Assembly: GCF_015706575.1 (NCBI RefSeq)
Contig: NW_024037058.1
Span: forward strand, 1,729,754-1,793,753
Length of the DNA stretch: 64,000 nt
Origin: Patiria miniata
Taxonomy: Eukaryota > Echinodermata > Asteroidea > Valvatida > Asterinidae
Direction of reading: 5' to 3'
Shown: piece after piece, positions 51,701 through 57,700 of the stretch
How positions within the stretch are numbered: the first letter of the stretch is position 1
Layout: each line of letters opens with the position of its first letter
The notes under the pieces: model-generated
The model's database searches: none
Told to the model about the DNA's origin: nothing
Seen by the model: only the letters and a program-made list of their open reading frames with translations
Position numbers and translations under genes: made by a program

Positions 51701-54700
51701 CCTGTGTGCCTCCGGACGTCTTTGTTCCGGGCATCAAATCATTCTTGTCCAGGCGGAGAATTTTTGGTGCCAATCATGACTTTAACGTCGTACATTAGCT
51801 GCACTGGGACGCTTTGAATCGGTCACTTGCAGTTACAAATGTATTTGTCACGACAACCCTGCCATACAGACAGGCTTCTCGCGACACGTATTTGTCATGA
51901 CGACCCTGCCATACAAGCAGGCTTCTCGTGACATGTTTTTGTCATGACGACCCTGTCATACAGGCAGGCCTTTTATGACATGTATTTATCATGGTAACCC
52001 AACCATACCTGCAGGCTTTCATGACAAGATTGCCTGAAGGTTGGCTATGGTCATCCATGAAACTGCGGACGTATCAACGGCAGAATCCATGTGATTGGTC
52101 CGCATGCGCAAAATAAATGGCAGAGCATGGGAGAACAGTGTTGAGGGCGACTGACTGAGCCCAGCATTGGTGTCTCCTAACTCTGATTCTTTATTGAGCT
52201 CTGTACATGTACATGTGCATATTATAGTGTCTATATGTACCATGTCATGATGTTTTGCCTTTCATGTTAATTTTTATTTTTGTGTGCCCCACCGAACTCT
52301 TAGGTGTAGGTATCGGTGGGCTGTAATTCATTACGTGTGATTCCCAAAATCAGGGATCACATCTCTGTTGGCATGTTGAGGCTACCATTATGACTAATGT
52401 CTTTATCATGCCGACCTTTTTGGGCTGCCTTGTCCACCCACATGTGGAGCGACGGGCCCATCCAGGGTTTACGCGTATTGTTACGTGCCCCTGTGAGTAA
52501 GCAATAGCATCTCGCATGACCCACCTTCTTGACGGTGCTAGTCTATGCATAAGTAGTATTGCTCTACAGGTAAGTAGAGTGAAGTAGACTCCCCCCCCCC
52601 CCCCACAGAAGTGTGGTTGGGGTCTACGAACGAATACTTACCTGTAGAGCATCCCTCCCCCCTACCCCACTCTTCTCGATGCCTTGGGTACTTTGTTGTA
52701 TTCCGACTTAGCGCTCGAGAAAAGAGGACGCTCACGAGGCACGCATGCCGCGGGGTATTATGGGTAGGGCGCCAGAGGGCGCTATTGTATATAACTCTTA
52801 GCGGAAAATACCTGCCGGTAGGGGGAATATGCATAAGTAGTATTGCTCTACAGGTAAGTAGAGTGAAGTAGACTCCAACCACACTTCTGTGGGGGGGGGG
52901 ATTTTATCTGTTTTCACAAATAAGTCTCAAGAATTACAGGTTTTCTCTTAGCTAAAAGGCACAAATACCAGCTGCACCACTTAAGAGCACCATTTTCGGC
53001 CGGTAAATACAACAGATAATATAAGTAAGATAATCATAACATTTTGCAAATAAATGGCCTTATCACAGGGAAAATATTATTAAAAAAATAATAACAAAAT
53101 AATAACCTTGAAATCTTGCATTTGCAAGCTAATTTAATCTTTATTTAACATAGTAAATCCAAAATTAACAACAAAAGAATGTTTGGCTTCCGTGCCGGTA
53201 CGGTGAGAAGCGACGGATGTGTAATAAACATAAATGCAAAAATCGTCACAAGAGGGCGCAATTGTTAAGTAGCGCCCTCTTTGAAATTTAGCCTATATTT
53301 TTGACAATTTCGGTGACTTACGTTTTTAGATAATTGCCAGCCTATTTTTCTGACCCAGAGATGGTATTTAAACATGCTTGATGTATTTTATAGGACATTT
53401 GATCGTTTATTGTCCTGGAATATACTGATGTCTGGGTCACATATGGTTTTAAACCACTGTGCGGTATGTGTGTATGTTGTCATTTGTAATGTATGCAGAG
53501 CCCCAATGGAAACCAGTTTTCAGCTTTTTGGGTGTACCCCAAGGTAAAGAAATGTAATTAGTAAATAAATTGTTTTTCTTATTTAACGTAAACATGTTCA
53601 CAACTGAATTTGACAGTGACCAGTAAAATAGTTTCATGCCCAATCACCCTTTATTGTTACAAAGCAAATGCCAAAAGTCTATATTAAGAACTGAAAGTTG
53701 AAAACAATGTCGGTAATTTCTTTTTATGCTTCTTGGCCTCTTTGCAGGATGGAAATGGTGTGGTCAGAGGCAATTACCTGTCTGTGTTTCTAGAGTTATC
53801 GGCTGGTCTGCCTGAAACTTCCAAGTAAGTTGCTTAATAAATTGATGAAGTAAAATATGTATTCGGGATTGATAAAGCATAGAAAACCTCCATCATGTGG
53901 GCTAACACAAGCATTGCTTGGTTCTACTCTCTACTCTACTCTTACTCTTGCAACTTCCGTCAGACATCAGTGATAGCTCTCCCAGATTGTCTTTCTTTCA
54001 TGCAACTATGAGTTTCCCTGGGTAGTAGCTGGGTGTCTTGGCACAGTGTATCAACACATGTAGTCATTGGTCGTCCCGGTTCGCTTCCCTTGGGTTTCCT
54101 GCCAGAGAATCAAGCTGGCCACTGCTTGGTTACTGGATCTTCTGCAATGCCGAGCAAACTGGAGCAGTCTCCTCTCGACAGTAGTTGTTACTTTCGGTAG
54201 TTGCCCGTAGAGCTCTGGATTGGTTGTGTGACTCTTCCAGCTGATGTTGAGTGCTGACCTAAGCAGTCTGGTGTAGCAGCCATCTATTGACCTTCTTAGT
54301 TTCGTTGTTATTGCCCAGGTTTCTGCTCCATAAAGGAGAACACTTTCAACAGTTGCTTGGAAGAGTTTGACTTTTATCTTTCTTGACAGTCTGGATTGCC
54401 GTATCTTATTTAGCCTATTACAAGCTGTCCATGCCATAGCCTTTCTGATTTTAACATCTTGCCCACTAATCCTGACCCATGATCCTAGATGCTTGAAGCC
54501 ATCTACAATCTCCAACTGGCTGCCATTCTGTTTTCAGTTCAACATGATCTTGGTTGAATACCATACACTTAGTTTTTGCTGAATTCATGTGCAGCTAGGG
54601 TAGGGCACCAGTGTACCTCCTTGGAGCACTCCTGCTGAAATTTCGGATTCATTCGTATTTCCATCTAACTTTGGCTTGAGTGTCTTTGTATGTGTCTTCT

Positions 54701-57700
54701 ATGGCATTTGTTATGACTTCAGGTAGTCCATTGTTATGATTCCAGGTAGTTGGTTCTACCCCCCCCCCCAAAAAAAAATAAAACACTAAAGTACCTACAA
54801 TTGTGTGTCGGAGAAATAGACTTGCATTGGCTAAATTTAAACAAGCCTATGCGTTCCGGATAATAGTCCAATAGAGTGCTGCCACTAGGCGGAAAATTTG
54901 TAGGGGCTAATCCTCTAGAGGCCCGTCTGACCCGTTTAGTACTTCTTGATCTGAGACTAGGGTTTGCTGTCAAAATACATGACCAAGTGAATAGATAATA
55001 GGCATGGACACGAAGAAAGCTACTCTTCGGGCAAATATTTAGCACAACTTAAAGAATAGTAAATTAATTCAAATTCAACAACAAATCCTAAGAACAATGC
55101 CAAGGATGAGCTGAGTGTACTGGTATGCAAATATTGAGTGACTGAGAGTGAAATGGGAGGAACATTATTGCAAAAATCTGGACTTTTCCATTTCACGAGG
55201 CAAAGCCAAGTGAACTGGAAAAGTCCACTGAGCACTAGTATTCCTCCCATTTCACAATTTCAAGCCACTCAATATTTGTCTTGTATAACTGACATATAGA
55301 TTCTTGTCATTTGATATATTTGAACTTTTATTTCAATACAAAATTGGTGGAAAATGTATTTCTCTCTTCCAAACCACCCCTTGAAAATGTTTGAACCCAA
55401 CGCTGTAGCGCTGGCTCTTGGGAACAATACACGCTCTACACAATGCTGAATGCGCACACCAGCATGCATTTGCACACAAATACTGCGTCATGGAACAAGA
55501 ATGATCCTAATTGTTAAATAGTATTTCCCATTCCCCATGGGCCTTTTTGAGCCTTGCCGTGAATGGGAGCAATAACGAATGTCATCAATACTAACTATCT
55601 GGTGACATACTGACCACCGGCTGATTGTGCTAAAGTGAAGCACACACAGCCTACTCTAGTCATAACAACTAGGGTACTGTATTTGAGCGGGTTCCTCTTT
55701 GTATTCTTCTTCTTTCCAATGATCCTTTAAAATGCTTCTTCTCCCAAACACTAAGTCCAATTTCAACCAAACTTGGCCATATTGACAACTGACCCAAGCT
55801 TTATATGGGGTGTGGTCAGATTGGGTCAAAGGTCACTTAGTTGTCACTTGGGGTTGTTTTACCGCATTACATCTCACTGGTATGCCAATCAAATAGAAGG
55901 TCTTGCTGTCCTTTTGATTGAAACGAAAGAGGTTTGGATGTTTAAATTTTTATATAGAGTACGTATTCAAAAAAAGTGTGAACAAAATATAACAGAATGC
56001 CAGATGTGGAATGAGTAACCAACATAGATAATATAGGTATGGTTTTGAAAGATACGCCTTTTTCACACACAAACAAAAATACTGCAAGTGAGACTACTGT
56101 TCTGTTCCCTGTGGCCAAGGGTCGGTCTTACTCAAGGCTCTCAAAAACTTTGGCTCTGTCAACCTTCATTGACCAGCTCTTGCCCTGACCTGGGTCTGTC
56201 ATTTTGATGAACCCATATCAGCACTCGCCCACGCCTCACCAAGGCGAACTTACCTCACACTACAGTTTTAACTGCATTTTTTCATACGTAACTTTGCAGT
56301 GAATTCGGTACAGATTTGGTAGGAAGTCACTGCGAATTTGGTCCAATATCTGCACACACAAAAATAAAGCAAAAATCGAAGTATAACGTTCCATAGCCTC
56401 ACTTGTCTAGGCTGTGCCCGTGTGTTCCATGAGCACTACACACATGTGAGTGAAAATAAAGTATTACTCGCGAAGGGACATCGGCCAACATGCTCCCTGT
56501 TGCACGTGCCAGAGTGAATAGTAGGCCATGCAGACCAACCAATGCTGCTTGTACGCAGCAACAAAAAAAACCCGGAAAATCCACTTCATTGGATAACTAC
56601 TAAGTGTAGGATACTGACCTGGAATAAATACATTAAAAGGAAGATACTTACACAGGAAAAGAAGTCAGCTTTTGTGACAGAAGTCGCAGAAATCTTCTTA
56701 GTTTCTTTCATTTGCCCATGAAGTTTGGGTGACATGTTTTTTGTGTCGGAGTTTAATCAAACTCCGTTTTAACTTTTGGGTCTTACAAAGTCTTAAATTT
56801 GACTGTCTGAAGTGCAGTTGAGATAACTTAACCTCAATCACAGACAAATACTATTTGGAGTTTATGGATGTTCCCAGTCCTCCCGCTGACTCAACAAGCA
56901 CCAGGTGCTCTAGGAAGAAACCAAGTGTTTTGACAAGTCATTCAGGCACCATTGCCAATGAGACATCACCTTTACTGGAGCAAAAATGCTGATGTTTGCC
57001 ATTGCTCTTTCTTCTTCTGACAAACCTGTTGCAATGCCTGGTGTGACTATTGTTTACTGGCCTATTAGCAAGCATTTCAAACTTGATTCTTATATGATTT
57101 ACTCCTGGCCTATTCCACCCTTAGTCCCATCTGGTCTCCAGCCTGTTACCGAGATCTCACCCTCCTCCATTCCAACTCCCCCTCCTCCTCCCCTTCCCCT
57201 TATTGGGTTGAAACTTTGTGTGTACATAAATAACACTGTAGAGTATTGCATTGATATCTTTTACAACCATGTATTTTGTTCAGATATGAGTACAGAGTGG
57301 AAATGATTCATCAGGCAACTCATGACAATAGCAAGAATATTGTGAGAGAATTTGCTTCTGATTTTGAGGTTGGAGAATGCTGGGGGTACAATCGCTTCTT
57401 CAGACTTGACTTGCTGGCAACTGAGGGATACCTCAAGGATAACACCTTAATCTTACAGTTTCAGGTGCATATACTTACTTTGTTATCAATTTCATTTTAA
57501 AATGTTGGTTCTTCTGTGTAGACTCAACATTTTGCAACCAGGTCGGGTTTTCGTACACACTTTTACCCAACAGGTTCCCTAGTCCATCGTACATGTAATA
57601 ACTTTTGTTAACTTCTTGCATGTCAAGTCAGCCATGAGCTCGAGCGTTGCAATCATACTGCTTTTTTGTTTTGTTTTTCAGTTTTAGCTTGTTCTGATGT

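Larger units (their letters stand above)
46719..52900 (+). mobile_element. DIRS-like element, copy B (6.2 kb)
   Basis: Inverted termini at 46719-46793 (with a ~33-bp internal deletion) and 52711-52816 match those of copy A. An internal block at 52551-52655 repeats the outer right flank (52836-52895) and its complement. The + strand has an open Gag-like frame (46945-47622), a second Ser/acid-rich stretch (48285-48560) and decayed pol-like sequence parallel to copy A up to about 51330. A 1.2-kb 3' region absent from copy A contains two tandem arrays and two hairpins. The left end abuts an interrupted LINE RT directly, without the outer flank seen in copy A. Superfamily call inferred from architecture. 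Confidence 0.65.

Noticed and set aside
30664..52900. One giant element spanning copies A and B, including the TRIM37 exons between them
   Set aside because: Each copy has its own pair of inverted termini and its own internal block, and the intervening exons are normal TRIM37 exons, so two independent insertions are simpler.
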